This document shows positions 53,116 through 62,358 of a stretch of 64,000 nucleotides of DNA, in pieces. Within the stretch, counting starts at the first letter, position 1, and the number at the start of each line of letters is the position of its first letter. The position numbers were made by a program, and so were the translations under genes. The notes under the pieces were generated by a model. The model saw only the letters and a list, made by a program, of their open reading frames with translations. It made no database searches and was not told the origin of the DNA. Where the stretch lies: contig JANQNF010000058.1 of NCBI GenBank assembly GCA_028279705.1, forward strand, positions 1-64,000. The letters run 5' to 3'. This DNA is from an archaeon. Its GTDB lineage: Archaea; Aenigmatarchaeota; Aenigmatarchaeia; QMZP01; JAFGSV01.

Positions 53116-54384
53116 ATGGATAGTAAAATGAGATTCAAGTTCAGACTGATTCCCAACAACAGACCGCAGATGACTCCCGGCACTATTCTGAATATTGCCA
53201 AGCATGCCGTGAAGGCAGACTCAGAAGAAGAGATTGAAGGTTTCGAGGAGGAGTTCGCGAAGTATATCGGTACCAAGCACGCGATCACATTCTCATCCGG
53301 GAGGTTTGCACTTTATCTGCTGTACAAGTATTTCGGATGCAGAGGAAGGAAGATCGTAATGCCAGCATATACGTGCATACCTGTACCTGATTCCGTCAGG
53401 TGGGCGGGTTCGGAACCTTCCTTTCTTGACATAGACTTAAACACATACAACCCCATTTTCTCTGATAAAATCCGGAAGCAGAAGAACATCGGAGCTGTTC
53501 TGTTAAGTTATCTCTATGGGCTTGTAGGAGACTTGGACGAATTTCTGGAATATGCCGAGAAACATGACGTCCCTGTCATAGAAGATGCTGCAATAGCCGT
53601 CGGAGCGAAATACAAGAAAAGGAAGGTCGGCTCTCTCGGAGATGCCGCAATGTTCTCCCTGCAGAGCTCCAAGATAATGACTGGATGGAATGGAGGAGTT
53701 ATCACCACGAATGACGATAAGCTGGCGGAATATCTAACCGGAATCAGATCCAAACAGAAAATAATTTCTAGAGGCAGGGTTCTTTTCAACCTTTCATTTA
53801 CTTATCTTAAATATCTGCTTTTTTCACCTCACACATACGGATTTACGTTCTTTCCGTTCCGAAGCTACCTTTTCAAAAAGGGAATCATTGGAGAGGCAGT
53901 CACCGGTGAGAGTCCAAAGGACATATCTCAATGGCTCAATTCGAGGTTCAGCAGCATGCAGGCGTCTGTCGCGAGATCACAGCTCAGGAACATTGAGACG
54001 ATCCTCGAAAAGAGGAGAGGAAACGCGAGGAAGCTAAACAGTAAATTGAAATCTGTCGAGGGAGTATCATGCCCTCAGGATACGAAGAATTCTGTTCACT
54101 CCTACGGAAGATACCCTGTGAGGATAGCGGGCGTAAGAAAGTTCGATCTTGCATCACTTTTTTTGAAAAATGGAATAGAGATAGCAGAAAACTACCCATA
54201 TGTCTGCAGCTCGACAAAGCACATGAAGCGTTACGGATTCAAGGACTCTTCTTACCCCAATTCCGTCAAGGCCGCAAAGGAAACCTTTCTGCTACCTTTC
54301 TATTCCAGCATGAATAAATCCGATATTTTGAAAATCGTAGATGCTGTCAGAGATATCACTGAGGATAAGAAATCATTTAGTTGA
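53116..54384 (+). CDS. DegT/DnrJ/EryC1 aminotransferase (long form)
   Basis: This 422-residue PLP enzyme has ITFSSGRFALYLLYKYFG near 55-72, IVMPAYTCIPVPDSVRWAG near 79-97 and the PLP-ring Asp in IEDAAIAVGAKYKKRKVG near 155. The Schiff-base Lys is in SLQSSKIMTGWNGG near 181. It is longer than the WbpE-type relatives here, with an extra stretch after the Lys (FFPFRSYLFKKGIIG). AAGGTGTAATAATG is a good start site. It ends convergently with the second LPG_synthase_TM gene by 12 bases. Confidence 0.85.
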   Translation: MDSKMRFKFRLIPNNRPQMTPGTILNIAKHAVKADSEEEIEGFEEEFAKYIGTKHAITFSSGRFALYLLYKYFGCRGRKIVMPAYTCIPVPDSVRWAGSEPSFLDIDLNTYNPIFSDKIRKQKNIGAVLLSYLYGLVGDLDEFLEYAEKHDVPVIEDAAIAVGAKYKKRKVGSLGDAAMFSLQSSKIMTGWNGGVITTNDDKLAEYLTGIRSKQKIISRGRVLFNLSFTYLKYLLFSPHTYGFTFFPFRSYLFKKGIIGEAVTGESPKDISQWLNSRFSSMQASVARSQLRNIETILEKRRGNARKLNSKLKSVEGVSCPQDTKNSVHSYGRYPVRIAGVRKFDLASLFLKNGIEIAENYPYVCSSTKHMKRYGFKDSSYPNSVKAAKETFLLPFYSSMNKSDILKIVDAVRDITEDKKSFS

Positions 54385-55302
54385 TCCCCTTCTTTTTCCC
54401 ATGTAAATGAATGACAGCGAACCGAATACTATCACTGGAGTCATTGTCATAAACCTGTATATGAGTGTGATTTGCGTACCCAGAATTGCGTTCACTCCGA
54501 ATATGCCCAGTACACCTATCATAGTGAGATCTCTGGAAACAAACCCACCGGGAAGTCCGGACAACCTGCCAATTATCAGTGATGTCCAGTAAACCAGGAA
54601 CGCCACTCTGAAATCCAAATGAACAGAGAAGAAGAGGCCGGAGAACTGTATTATGAGCGGTGATATGAGCAGCAGGAGCAGGGTCGGTAAGGTGATGTGA
54701 AGCAGAATCTTCCAATCTTTTACGTATTCCGCGGATTTATCCATTGCTCGCTTGAGTTCTTTTTTACCCAGCTTACGCGTCTTGAGACGCTTTAGTAATC
54801 TTTTTGGGATTACGCGTCTCATTTTCCAGATGACAGTAAAAACATTATTCGGGGATCTTAGCAGTATGAACAGAAGTGCACAGAAAGATGTAATCAGCAG
54901 GATCTCGACTTGTAAGCTGTTGATCGTCATCGCCTCACCAATCAGAATAAGCAGCAATGGCAGTGACATGATCTGCCACCCGAATTCGTATATATTCTCG
55001 ATGGTTGTTGCAAGGACGGATTTCTTCAGTGGAACCTTCTCGATTATTTTCGTGGTCACGGTTCTGGTGGCAATGGCCCCGACCCGGAAGGGTGCTATAT
55101 ATGATGCAAGCTGAGCAACGAATATGATGAATACTGAACTTCTTATGGGCAATTTTTCATCGACCTTGCTTAGGATTATTGAGTATCTGATTGCCATCAG
55201 GATCACACTAAGAATTGATGCCGTCATGCCAGCCAAAACAAACAACAACGGCCCTGATGCAAGCACGTTAGATTCAATGATGCCCTGAAGCTCGTTAATC
55301 AT
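54373..55302 (-). CDS. LPG_synthase_TM / AglD-like integral membrane protein (copy 2)
   Basis: From ATG 55302 this 309-residue protein has about seven TM segments. Family features include FVAQLASYIAPFRVGAIATR near 55-74 and LPGGFVSRDLTMIGVLGIFG near 255-274. The track start at 55428 adds 42 residues overlapping the divergent radical SAM gene and is rejected. Like copy 1 it may translocate lipid-linked sugars or be part of a lipid-linked transferase; the function is inferred from context only. Confidence 0.78.
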   Translation of the reverse strand: MINELQGIIESNVLASGPLLFVLAGMTASILSVILMAIRYSIILSKVDEKLPIRSSVFIIFVAQLASYIAPFRVGAIATRTVTTKIIEKVPLKKSVLATTIENIYEFGWQIMSLPLLLILIGEAMTINSLQVEILLITSFCALLFILLRSPNNVFTVIWKMRRVIPKRLLKRLKTRKLGKKELKRAMDKSAEYVKDWKILLHITLPTLLLLLISPLIIQFSGLFFSVHLDFRVAFLVYWTSLIIGRLSGLPGGFVSRDLTMIGVLGIFGVNAILGTQITLIYRFMTMTPVIVFGSLSFIYMGKRRGSTK

Positions 55303-55333
55303 ATTTATTATTAACTTACTGTGATTTATTGTT

Positions 55334-56767
55334 ATGGAAATTATTCTGATTAACCCCCCGTGGCCTGGAAAGGGTATAGGAACACGTTCGCAGAATAGGA
55401 TAATAAAGCAGCGAGCAGACATGTTCATACAGTATCCTATAATGATGGGCTACACATGTTCCGTTCTGAAGAGAAGCGGTCACAATGTTATTTACATCGA
55501 TTCTGTCGTAGACCAACTCACCTACGAAGAAACGGACGAAAGGATACGAATCTTCGGACCAGACGTAATAATTATGGAAAGTGTCACACCATCCTTCACT
55601 TATGATATGAAGTACATCGACAAAATGAAGAAGATGACAGGAGCGCAGATAATAATAACTGGCCCGCACGTGTCCTTCTTCGGCGTGCATTCCCTCAAGG
55701 AATGCAGAAGCATTGACGTCTCGATAAAGGGGGAGTACGACACGAAGATTGATGACGTTGTGAAAGCTCTCGGAAAGCCGTCAAAGTTGAGGAAGATAAA
55801 TGGTATAACATTTAGGAACGGTAATAGGATAGAGGACACGGGACCGATCTCATTCTCAGATGACTTGGACGCATTGCCCTTTCCAGACAGGGAGTCCATA
55901 CCTTTCCACAAGTACGGAGAGTCGTGGTATAACAAGAAACCATTCATAAACGTTTTAACGAGTCGGGGCTGCCCTTATGGTTGCTCGTTCTGTATTTCCG
56001 CCAACATAATGGAGGGTCTTAAATGGAGGACGAGGAGCATGAAGAATGTTATAGACGAACTGAAGTACGTGGTCGAGAAGTACGGCGTCAAGGAGATTAA
56101 CATTGACGATCCGACATTCACAGTTGACAGGAAACGCGTACTTGAATTCTGCAGACAACTGAGAAAGAACAACATCAATATACTCTGGACGTGCAACGGA
56201 CGGGTGGACAACATCGATGACGAAATACTCAGAGAGATGAAGAATACAGGCTGTAAGATGATCAGGTATGGCGTGGAATCCGGTGTTCAAAGCGTGCTCG
56301 ACAAGATGGGCAAGAAGCTCACCCTTGAGCAGATAAAGAAAGGATTCAGGATGACCAAGAAACACGGCATACTTGCTCTCGGTGGTTTCATGTTCGGTTT
56401 CCCTTATGACAGCAAAGAGACAGTTGAGAGGACAATAGAGTTTGCAAAGGAGATAAAGCCTGATCTGATTCAGGCATCGATAGTTATGCCATATCCAGGA
56501 ACAAGACTCTACAGCGAGTCAAAGAAAGAGGGAAAGCTTTTGGCCAATAACTGGAAGGAGTTCGACATGACGTGCGGTACAGTGGTCAAGACAATTGACA
56601 TGCAGAGGGAGGATCTTGACGGTATACTTAACAGGATGTACAAGGAGTTCTATTTCAGACCGGGTTTCGTCCTTCAGACGCTGTTCAACATACAGAGATT
56701 CTCGGATATTACCAGGCTTCTCAGGACATTCAAGACGCTCGTCAGGACACAGAAATTCTACAAGTGA
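55334..56767 (+). CDS. B12-binding domain radical SAM enzyme (copy 3)
   Basis: This 477-residue third paralogue begins EIILINPPWPGKGIGTRSQN. The B12 domain continues with MMGYTCSVLKRSGHNVIYID and ITGPHVSFFGVHS. The radical SAM motif GCPYGCSFC is near 213-221; DDPTFT, YGVESGVQSVLDKMGKKLTL and FMFGFPYDSKET follow. The shared architecture marks copies 1-3 as one family with separate substrates. A methyltransferase gene follows with its start 5 bases after the stop. Substrate unknown. Confidence 0.88.
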   Translation: MEIILINPPWPGKGIGTRSQNRIIKQRADMFIQYPIMMGYTCSVLKRSGHNVIYIDSVVDQLTYEETDERIRIFGPDVIIMESVTPSFTYDMKYIDKMKKMTGAQIIITGPHVSFFGVHSLKECRSIDVSIKGEYDTKIDDVVKALGKPSKLRKINGITFRNGNRIEDTGPISFSDDLDALPFPDRESIPFHKYGESWYNKKPFINVLTSRGCPYGCSFCISANIMEGLKWRTRSMKNVIDELKYVVEKYGVKEINIDDPTFTVDRKRVLEFCRQLRKNNINILWTCNGRVDNIDDEILREMKNTGCKMIRYGVESGVQSVLDKMGKKLTLEQIKKGFRMTKKHGILALGGFMFGFPYDSKETVERTIEFAKEIKPDLIQASIVMPYPGTRLYSESKKEGKLLANNWKEFDMTCGTVVKTIDMQREDLDGILNRMYKEFYFRPGFVLQTLFNIQRFSDITRLLRTFKTLVRTQKFYK

Positions 56768-56772
56768 TTCTC

Positions 56773-57489
56773 ATGGAAAAAACCAATAAACCAGAGATGT
56801 TTCAGGAGATGCAGGAATACTCACCGCGTTTCCACTGCAGGTTCAGGAACATGATGAAACTGGCCAGAAAGGAACTTGATAAAGGGAAAGATGTGGATAT
56901 CCTTGACGCGGGTTGCGGCACTGGAACACTCATGCTTCATCTTCAGAGAATGGGATATGAAATTGACGGGTTCGACATTGACAAAGAAAATGTGGCTGTC
57001 GCTAGGAAGCGTGTCAATGGAAGGGTTGAAGTCGGAAACGTTCTGGATTACACGACACGGAAGAAGTATGATCTGATCTTCTGTGGTGAGGTTCTGGAGC
57101 ATGTCGAAAACGATCTCAGAGCAATGAAAAACATAAAGAAGATGCTAAATAACAGAGGGATGTTTGTGATCAGCGTTCCCAATGATCCTAACCAATGGGG
57201 AACGGACGATGAGAGGGGAGGACACGTCAGAAGATACACCGTCAGAGAGCTTGAGAAGAAACTAAAATCTGCCGGCTTCACGGACTTCAAAACGAGATAC
57301 ATAGGATGGCCTTTGGTTAAAAGATTTCTTTACGGGAAATCTTACAGGAGAAGGAAGTATCAAATCCAGAAAAATCCCACTGCGCTGAAGAAATTTATGC
57401 TGAGATTATTCTGTTATGTCGAGCACATTGACGACATCTTTAACACAGAGAAGGCGGATAAGTTGGTCATGAGCTGCAGGGTCAAATGA
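56773..57489 (+). CDS. SAM-dependent class I methyltransferase
   Basis: This 238-residue methyltransferase, from ATG 56773, has ILDAGCGTGTLMLHLQRMGY near 42-61, DIDKENVAVARKRV and IFCGEVLEHVENDLRAMKNI near 100-119. VISVPNDPNQWGTDDERGGH follows. The track GTG at 56764 is again the ribosome site (AGTGATTCTC). It is cotranscribed with B12 radical SAM copy 3. A class I enzyme could methylate an oxygen or nitrogen where the radical enzyme handles carbon; that pairing is inference. Confidence 0.85.
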   Translation: MEKTNKPEMFQEMQEYSPRFHCRFRNMMKLARKELDKGKDVDILDAGCGTGTLMLHLQRMGYEIDGFDIDKENVAVARKRVNGRVEVGNVLDYTTRKKYDLIFCGEVLEHVENDLRAMKNIKKMLNNRGMFVISVPNDPNQWGTDDERGGHVRRYTVRELEKKLKSAGFTDFKTRYIGWPLVKRFLYGKSYRRRKYQIQKNPTALKKFMLRLFCYVEHIDDIFNTEKADKLVMSCRVK

Positions 57490-57493
57490 AACC

Positions 57494-57507
57494 CACTTTT
57501 AAAAGTG
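57494..57507 (+). promoter_or_regulatory. Palindromic TATA-like element before the GT fusion gene
   Basis: CACTTTTAAAAGTG is a perfect 14-base palindrome placed 19-32 bases before ATG 57526. That is TATA spacing for a leaderless transcript. Its symmetry also allows a regulator site. Confidence 0.45.
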
Positions 57508-57525
57508 AATGTTGATAGATTTCTC

Positions 57526-59868
57526 ATGAAACCGAAAATCTCTGTAATCATACCAGCATACAACTCTGAGAAAACGATTGAAAAAACACTATCCTCCGTT
57601 AGATCGCAGAATTTCCCTGGGATTGAGATTCTCGTTGTTGATGACAGATCAACTGACATGACGGTCAATATAGCAAAGAAACATGCAGACAGGGTGTTAG
57701 TGAACAGGCAGAACCGTGGCCCTGCATTCACGCGCAATCGGGGGATAAGGGAAGCCAAGTCGGAATTGATTGTATTCATAGACTCGGACGCTTATGCAGA
57801 CAAAGGATGGCTAAAGGCCATGTACACTGAACTCATGAACGGGAACGCGGACATCATAATGGGCAACGTCAGGATATCGAAATCCAATATGATCGGAGAT
57901 TCCATATCAGCGCTGGGTTTTCCAGGAGGGGGGTCCATAGGGTTCGAAAAGATGTGGAGAGTTGATAAGGATGGGTTCACGGATCACATAACCTCCTGCA
58001 ACATGGGTGCACGGAAGAGTGTTTTCCAGAAACATGGCTTCTTCGATGAGTCATTTCCTCTTGCGGGAGGGGAGGACAGTGAGTTCTCTTTCAGACTTAC
58101 CAGAAGCGGTGCAAAGATCAGGTTCTGCGGGGACGCTGTGGTTTATCATGAACCCCGGGCAAGCATCGGTTCATTCGTCAAGTGGCAGATAAAGAGGGGC
58201 GAAAGTAACATCCATTTCAAGAGAAAGGTAGGAAATGTGAACAACTTTATTGGACTCAGAATATGGTCAAGCATGAACATAATAAAGACATTCTGGAAGG
58301 ACCCCAAGTTCCCGCTCATAATGTCATTCCTGATGCTGAGTTTCCTGCTACAGGGGCTGGGAGGCGCATCTGAAACATTAAGAAGAATCAACTTCAGAAG
58401 CAAAGACATAATTCTCGTTTCCACCATGATAACTTTCATAATGTACCTCATACTGTTTCCTTACAACAGTATGTTCCCAGATGAATCATCGAACCTGCTG
58501 CTTGGAAGAAGCATGCTGGACGGTATTTACAGGCACGATTTTCTCTCAAGGACACCTTTCCTACCGTCACTCGCAACGGTCATGTACGCTTCCGGATTCG
58601 ATAGCGCCCATATAAGGTTCATTTTACCGCTATTATTCACAATTCTGTCGGTGATATCGGTCTATCTATTGGCGGAACTGGTCTCTGGTAGGAAGGTTGC
58701 TTTACTGTCCGTAGTACTTCTACTCTCGCTTCCTGTATTCTGGAGATGGGCAGTAAGGTTCCTTACAGACATACCGCTTCTGTCATTCACAGCGTTCTCA
58801 TTCTATGCATACTACCTCATACTGAAGGACGGATCATCCCCCAGAAGATGGATGATTCTGGGAACCATCTGCGCTCTCGGAACAGTAACGAAGATTTCAT
58901 TCCTTATACTTCCAGTGGTGATAGTTCTTCACCTACTGTCAAGGAATCGTGGCCTCATTCCCACCAAGGAATTCGTATCTGGTGTCTTGACATTCCTGGT
59001 ATTGGTATCCATATTTATGATTCCTCCCATCTTGATGGGGTCTCAGAGTGGGCTTCTCGGGACTCTTGAGGGAAGGGTCACCGGGGAGGAAGAGTTCACA
59101 CTTCTGAGGGTCATCAACAACAGGAGCATATTCTTCCTGGACAAGTACGCACTGTTCCCGGTCGGACTTTTCGCACTTTTCGCAATACCAAGATTCTGGA
59201 AAAATGACAAGCTGCTGATAATTTTCTCATTGCTTGTTGTAGCTGCTTACTTCCTTTTATGGGGAATACGTCCAAGATACTTCTCACCTGTATTTCCTCT
59301 GCTTACAATGCTAGCAGCTGGAGGATTCTACTGGCTCAGGGACAGACTGCCGAGGATCGCGTTGCTATTGTTTGCAGTGCTTCTGTTCTTATCATTCACC
59401 AATTCGATCCAGTTCACAGCCATGGATCACAGAGCTCTTTACGGGGTTGACGATCTAGGGAGTTCCCTGAACGGCATTAACGGAATTGTCGCCAGTGACT
59501 ATCTTCCGTTCTATGTTAACATAACTAATCCGGTGATCAGTGAAACGCTTCCAGGAGAAACCGTTGCCGATATGAATATGATGTTCTACTCGGATGATTC
59601 ATTAACAAGAATCAAAGACGCCGATGCCGATGTGGTTATACTATCACTTTATGGTGACTATGTGCGTTCCGGCAGGACAGAGACTTTTCCGATATTCTAC
59701 GGGCCGTTCACAATACCCATCGATAGGGTATATTCAAACGGAAGGATACCACCGGAGTACAGTTTCGAATCGGATCTCTTCAAACAGTTTGAAGAAGACA
59801 ATTTCGAACTTGAGCAGGAGGTCATGGTCGACGGAAGAGTTACATTTTTAATTTATAGAAGGATATGA
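57526..59868 (+). CDS. GT2 glycosyltransferase fused to a GT39-like membrane GT-C domain
   Basis: These 780 residues hold two enzymes. About 1-240 are GT2: SVIIPAYNSEKTIEKTLSSV near 5-24, VVDDRSTDMT, IDSDAYADKGW near 85 and a GGEDSEFSFRLTRSG acceptor loop near 180. From about 262 on, many TM segments follow with a GT-C first loop FPDESSNLLLGRSMLDG near 316 and GIRPRYFSPVFPLLTML further on. The C-terminal ~190 residues are extracytoplasmic. GT2 would charge a carrier lipid inside and GT-C use it outside; this is inferred. The track start at 57505 is upstream of ATG 57526, which the palindromic TATA element favours. Confidence 0.85.
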   Translation: MKPKISVIIPAYNSEKTIEKTLSSVRSQNFPGIEILVVDDRSTDMTVNIAKKHADRVLVNRQNRGPAFTRNRGIREAKSELIVFIDSDAYADKGWLKAMYTELMNGNADIIMGNVRISKSNMIGDSISALGFPGGGSIGFEKMWRVDKDGFTDHITSCNMGARKSVFQKHGFFDESFPLAGGEDSEFSFRLTRSGAKIRFCGDAVVYHEPRASIGSFVKWQIKRGESNIHFKRKVGNVNNFIGLRIWSSMNIIKTFWKDPKFPLIMSFLMLSFLLQGLGGASETLRRINFRSKDIILVSTMITFIMYLILFPYNSMFPDESSNLLLGRSMLDGIYRHDFLSRTPFLPSLATVMYASGFDSAHIRFILPLLFTILSVISVYLLAELVSGRKVALLSVVLLLSLPVFWRWAVRFLTDIPLLSFTAFSFYAYYLILKDGSSPRRWMILGTICALGTVTKISFLILPVVIVLHLLSRNRGLIPTKEFVSGVLTFLVLVSIFMIPPILMGSQSGLLGTLEGRVTGEEEFTLLRVINNRSIFFLDKYALFPVGLFALFAIPRFWKNDKLLIIFSLLVVAAYFLLWGIRPRYFSPVFPLLTMLAAGGFYWLRDRLPRIALLLFAVLLFLSFTNSIQFTAMDHRALYGVDDLGSSLNGINGIVASDYLPFYVNITNPVISETLPGETVADMNMMFYSDDSLTRIKDADADVVILSLYGDYVRSGRTETFPIFYGPFTIPIDRVYSNGRIPPEYSFESDLFKQFEEDNFELEQEVMVDGRVTFLIYRRI

Positions 59869-59893
59869 AATTCATACAAAGGTCTGATGTTTT

Positions 59894-60916
59894 ATGGATG
59901 TTGAAAAACTGTTAAGCGGGAATAAAAGTGGTCCGGCGTTTGTACTGGCAGAGATAGCTTGTGCTCATGAGGGCTCGGTCGCCATAATGAAAAAAATGAT
60001 AGAGGCCGCAAAAAATGCTGATGTGGACGCTGTCAAGATCCAGATATTCATGGCCGATCAGCTTGTGACTCATGATCACCCACAGTCAGGACTTTACAGG
60101 AAGCTCGAACTTACAAGAGAAGAATGGTCTGAGGTATTCGGTTTTGCAAAGAGTATGAAGATGCAGGTCCTGGCCGACGTTTTCGATAATGAGAGCCTGA
60201 ACATCGCAGAAGAGAACGGCGTCATCTCATACAAGGTTCATTCCACCATTATCTCGGATGCAGGTCTACTGAGGGACATTTCAAGGACAAGCAAGCCGAT
60301 ACTTCTTTCGACAGGAGGCTCGACTCAAGAGGAGGTCGAGGACGCTCTTGCGATCATCAGAAAAGAGGGAAACGATAATGTTATCATGATCTGCGGCTAT
60401 CAGGGATTCCCCACGAAGATAGAGGAGTCGCACCTTAACATGATACCCGCACTTCATGAGAAATTCGGCCTGCCGGTTGGCTATGCAGATCATTGCGATG
60501 CAGAGGATTCGATGGCAGTGATACTTCCCATGGTCGCGGTGTCAATGGGTGCCTGCCTTATCGAAAAGCACATCACGCTTGACAGGTCGCAGAAGGGAAT
60601 CGATTATTACTCTTCTCTGAATCCTGATGAGTTGAAGACTTTCACAGCCAAAGTAAGAGAGGTCGAGATGGCCTTCGGTAAAGGAGAGTTTCAGAAGTTC
60701 TCGAAAGAAGAGGAAGAATACAGGAAAGGAATGAAAAAGTACATCGTGGCTGGCAGGTCCATAAGCAAAGGAAAGACTATTGAAGAGAATGACATCGCCT
60801 TCAAGAGGACAACCTCGCCGGGACTACAATCCAACTTAACTGCTAGAGTTATCGGTAAAAAGGCAACGGAGGATATCGAAAAAGACGTTGTCATTAAAGA
60901 GTCTATGGTGAATTGA
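59894..60916 (+). CDS. NeuB-family nonulosonic acid synthase (variant)
   Basis: This 340-residue NeuB-type enzyme condenses PEP with a hexosamine-derived aldose to a nine-carbon acid. The barrel starts AEIACAHEGSVAIMKKMIEA near 19-38, where typical NeuB has AEIGxNHxGD. ADHCDAEDSMAVILPMVAVS near 198-217 and IEKHITLDRSQKGIDYYSSL near 222 are conserved. A C-terminal SAF/antifreeze-like domain (AGRSISKGKTIEENDIAFKR, near 286-305) is present. It is a diverged relative of the NeuB at 62349. A SpsF-type cytidylyltransferase starts at the next base, so the pair makes and activates a sialic-acid-like sugar; its identity is open. Confidence 0.82.
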   Translation: MDVEKLLSGNKSGPAFVLAEIACAHEGSVAIMKKMIEAAKNADVDAVKIQIFMADQLVTHDHPQSGLYRKLELTREEWSEVFGFAKSMKMQVLADVFDNESLNIAEENGVISYKVHSTIISDAGLLRDISRTSKPILLSTGGSTQEEVEDALAIIRKEGNDNVIMICGYQGFPTKIEESHLNMIPALHEKFGLPVGYADHCDAEDSMAVILPMVAVSMGACLIEKHITLDRSQKGIDYYSSLNPDELKTFTAKVREVEMAFGKGEFQKFSKEEEEYRKGMKKYIVAGRSISKGKTIEENDIAFKRTTSPGLQSNLTARVIGKKATEDIEKDVVIKESMVN

Positions 60917-61696
60917 ATGAGAGTCGCTGGTCTGATCGGTGTAAGGATGAAGTCTACAAGGCTTCACGAGAAGGCTCTCGCAGACATTGAGGGGAAGACA
61001 CTCATATCACATCTTCTTGAGCGCGTCAGGACGGCAAAGCAGCTGGATTCCGTCATTATCTGCACCTCCACAAACAAGGACGATTCCATTCTGGAGGAGA
61101 TCGCCAGGAAGGAAGGCGTCAAATGCTTCAAGGGCGACGAGGAAGATGTGATCGGCAGACTCATAGGAGCCGCCGAAGAGGACGGCGCAGATATGATAGT
61201 CAGAATGACCGGAGACAATCCATTGACAGACCCGGAATACATAGACAGGACGGTCGAACATGCTAAAGAGACAGGGGCCGAGTACACCTACGTCGAGGGT
61301 CTTCCTATAGGCACCTACGTCGAGGCCATAACACTTGAAGCCATGAAAAAAGCCCACGACCTCATAACCAACATGGAGGGAAGTGAATATCTCACCATAT
61401 ACTTCAGATCAACGGACCTGTTCAATACTGAGAAGATCATCGCAGGAAACGATGTGAACCGTCCTGGTTACAGACTAACCGTCGACACCCCTGATGATCT
61501 CGAGCTTGTCAGGAAGATTTACCGGAGATTCTACAGGGGTAGGGGAGTGTTCACTCTCAAAGAAGCCGTCAAGTTCCTTGACGACAATCCGGAACTGGCC
61601 AAGGGGAACTCCGGCATTAAACAGATATGGCCGGAAGTGAAGATTCGTGAAGTCGATGGAAAGAAGAAGGTGGATATAATATTCCAAAAGGGCTAG
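60917..61696 (+). CDS. SpsF/NeuA-type cytidylyltransferase
   Basis: This 259-residue nucleotidyltransferase activates a sugar acid with CTP. It has GLIGVRMKSTRLHEKALADI (about 4-23), the binding loop of the SpsF/NeuA/KdsB family, IICTSTNKDDSILEEIARKE and VRMTGDNPLTDPEYID near 95-110 with the metal-binding Asp. The length fits SpsF. The ATG directly follows the NeuB-variant stop. It ends convergently with the HAD phosphatase gene by 4 bases. Confidence 0.85.
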   Translation: MRVAGLIGVRMKSTRLHEKALADIEGKTLISHLLERVRTAKQLDSVIICTSTNKDDSILEEIARKEGVKCFKGDEEDVIGRLIGAAEEDGADMIVRMTGDNPLTDPEYIDRTVEHAKETGAEYTYVEGLPIGTYVEAITLEAMKKAHDLITNMEGSEYLTIYFRSTDLFNTEKIIAGNDVNRPGYRLTVDTPDDLELVRKIYRRFYRGRGVFTLKEAVKFLDDNPELAKGNSGIKQIWPEVKIREVDGKKKVDIIFQKG

Positions 61697-62358
61697 CCGA
61701 CGAATTTTTCTATGTCACTGAATTCCCTGGCATTGAAATCCGATCCGATTCCCTCTTCATCTGCATTGAATAAGACGGTTTTCAATCCGGCGGCTTTCGC
61801 GCCTTCTATCTCTTCCCTGTCATGCCCTACGAACAGGGCATCTTGTGCTTCGACACCTGCATTATTAAGAACACGATCGTACGCTTCCTTATCGGGCTTG
61901 ACTACGCCAATGTCTCTCGACGTCACTATCAGGTCGAAGATTCCGCCGAGACCCAAGGGTTTCATGATCCGGTCCTCTAGCTCGTTTTCGTGTAATTCGG
62001 AATCGGAGAGTATAGCCGTCTTGATACCCATTTCCTTCAGATGTATGAGAGTCTCTTTTACTCCCGGGAATGCTTGCCTATTCTTTTCGACGATCTTCCT
62101 GTACTCATCACTCTTCCCTTTTATCTTCCTGTACTCATCCTTTGTGAAACCGAGTGAGAGCATGAATTTCCTGAAGGCGTCATCATAACCCGTCTTCCCC
62201 CTATAGACGTCGATAAGGAATCTTTCCCAGAGATAACTCATTGTCTTCAGGTCGCCCCTGTAGCCGAGCTCAGAGATGTACCTATGGATGTTTCTTCTCC
62301 AGAGGGTGACGTCGTAGATCACACCTCCCATGTCAAAAATAACGATTTTTACCGCCAT
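61693..62358 (-). CDS. HAD-family phosphatase
   Basis: This 221-residue HAD hydrolase has motif I FDMGGVIYDV (residues 7-16; the GG form seen in many HAD-IA phosphatases), motif II in TAILSDSELHENELE, motif III Lys in DIGVVKPDKEAYDRVLNNAG near 150 and motif IV GHDREEIEGAKAAG near 178. Its start overlaps the NeuB stop by 10 bases. It may dephosphorylate the nonulosonate 9-phosphate made by that NeuB, as in the mammalian-type route; other sugar phosphates are possible. Confidence 0.83.
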   Translation of the reverse strand: MAVKIVIFDMGGVIYDVTLWRRNIHRYISELGYRGDLKTMSYLWERFLIDVYRGKTGYDDAFRKFMLSLGFTKDEYRKIKGKSDEYRKIVEKNRQAFPGVKETLIHLKEMGIKTAILSDSELHENELEDRIMKPLGLGGIFDLIVTSRDIGVVKPDKEAYDRVLNNAGVEAQDALFVGHDREEIEGAKAAGLKTVLFNADEEGIGSDFNAREFSDIEKFVG

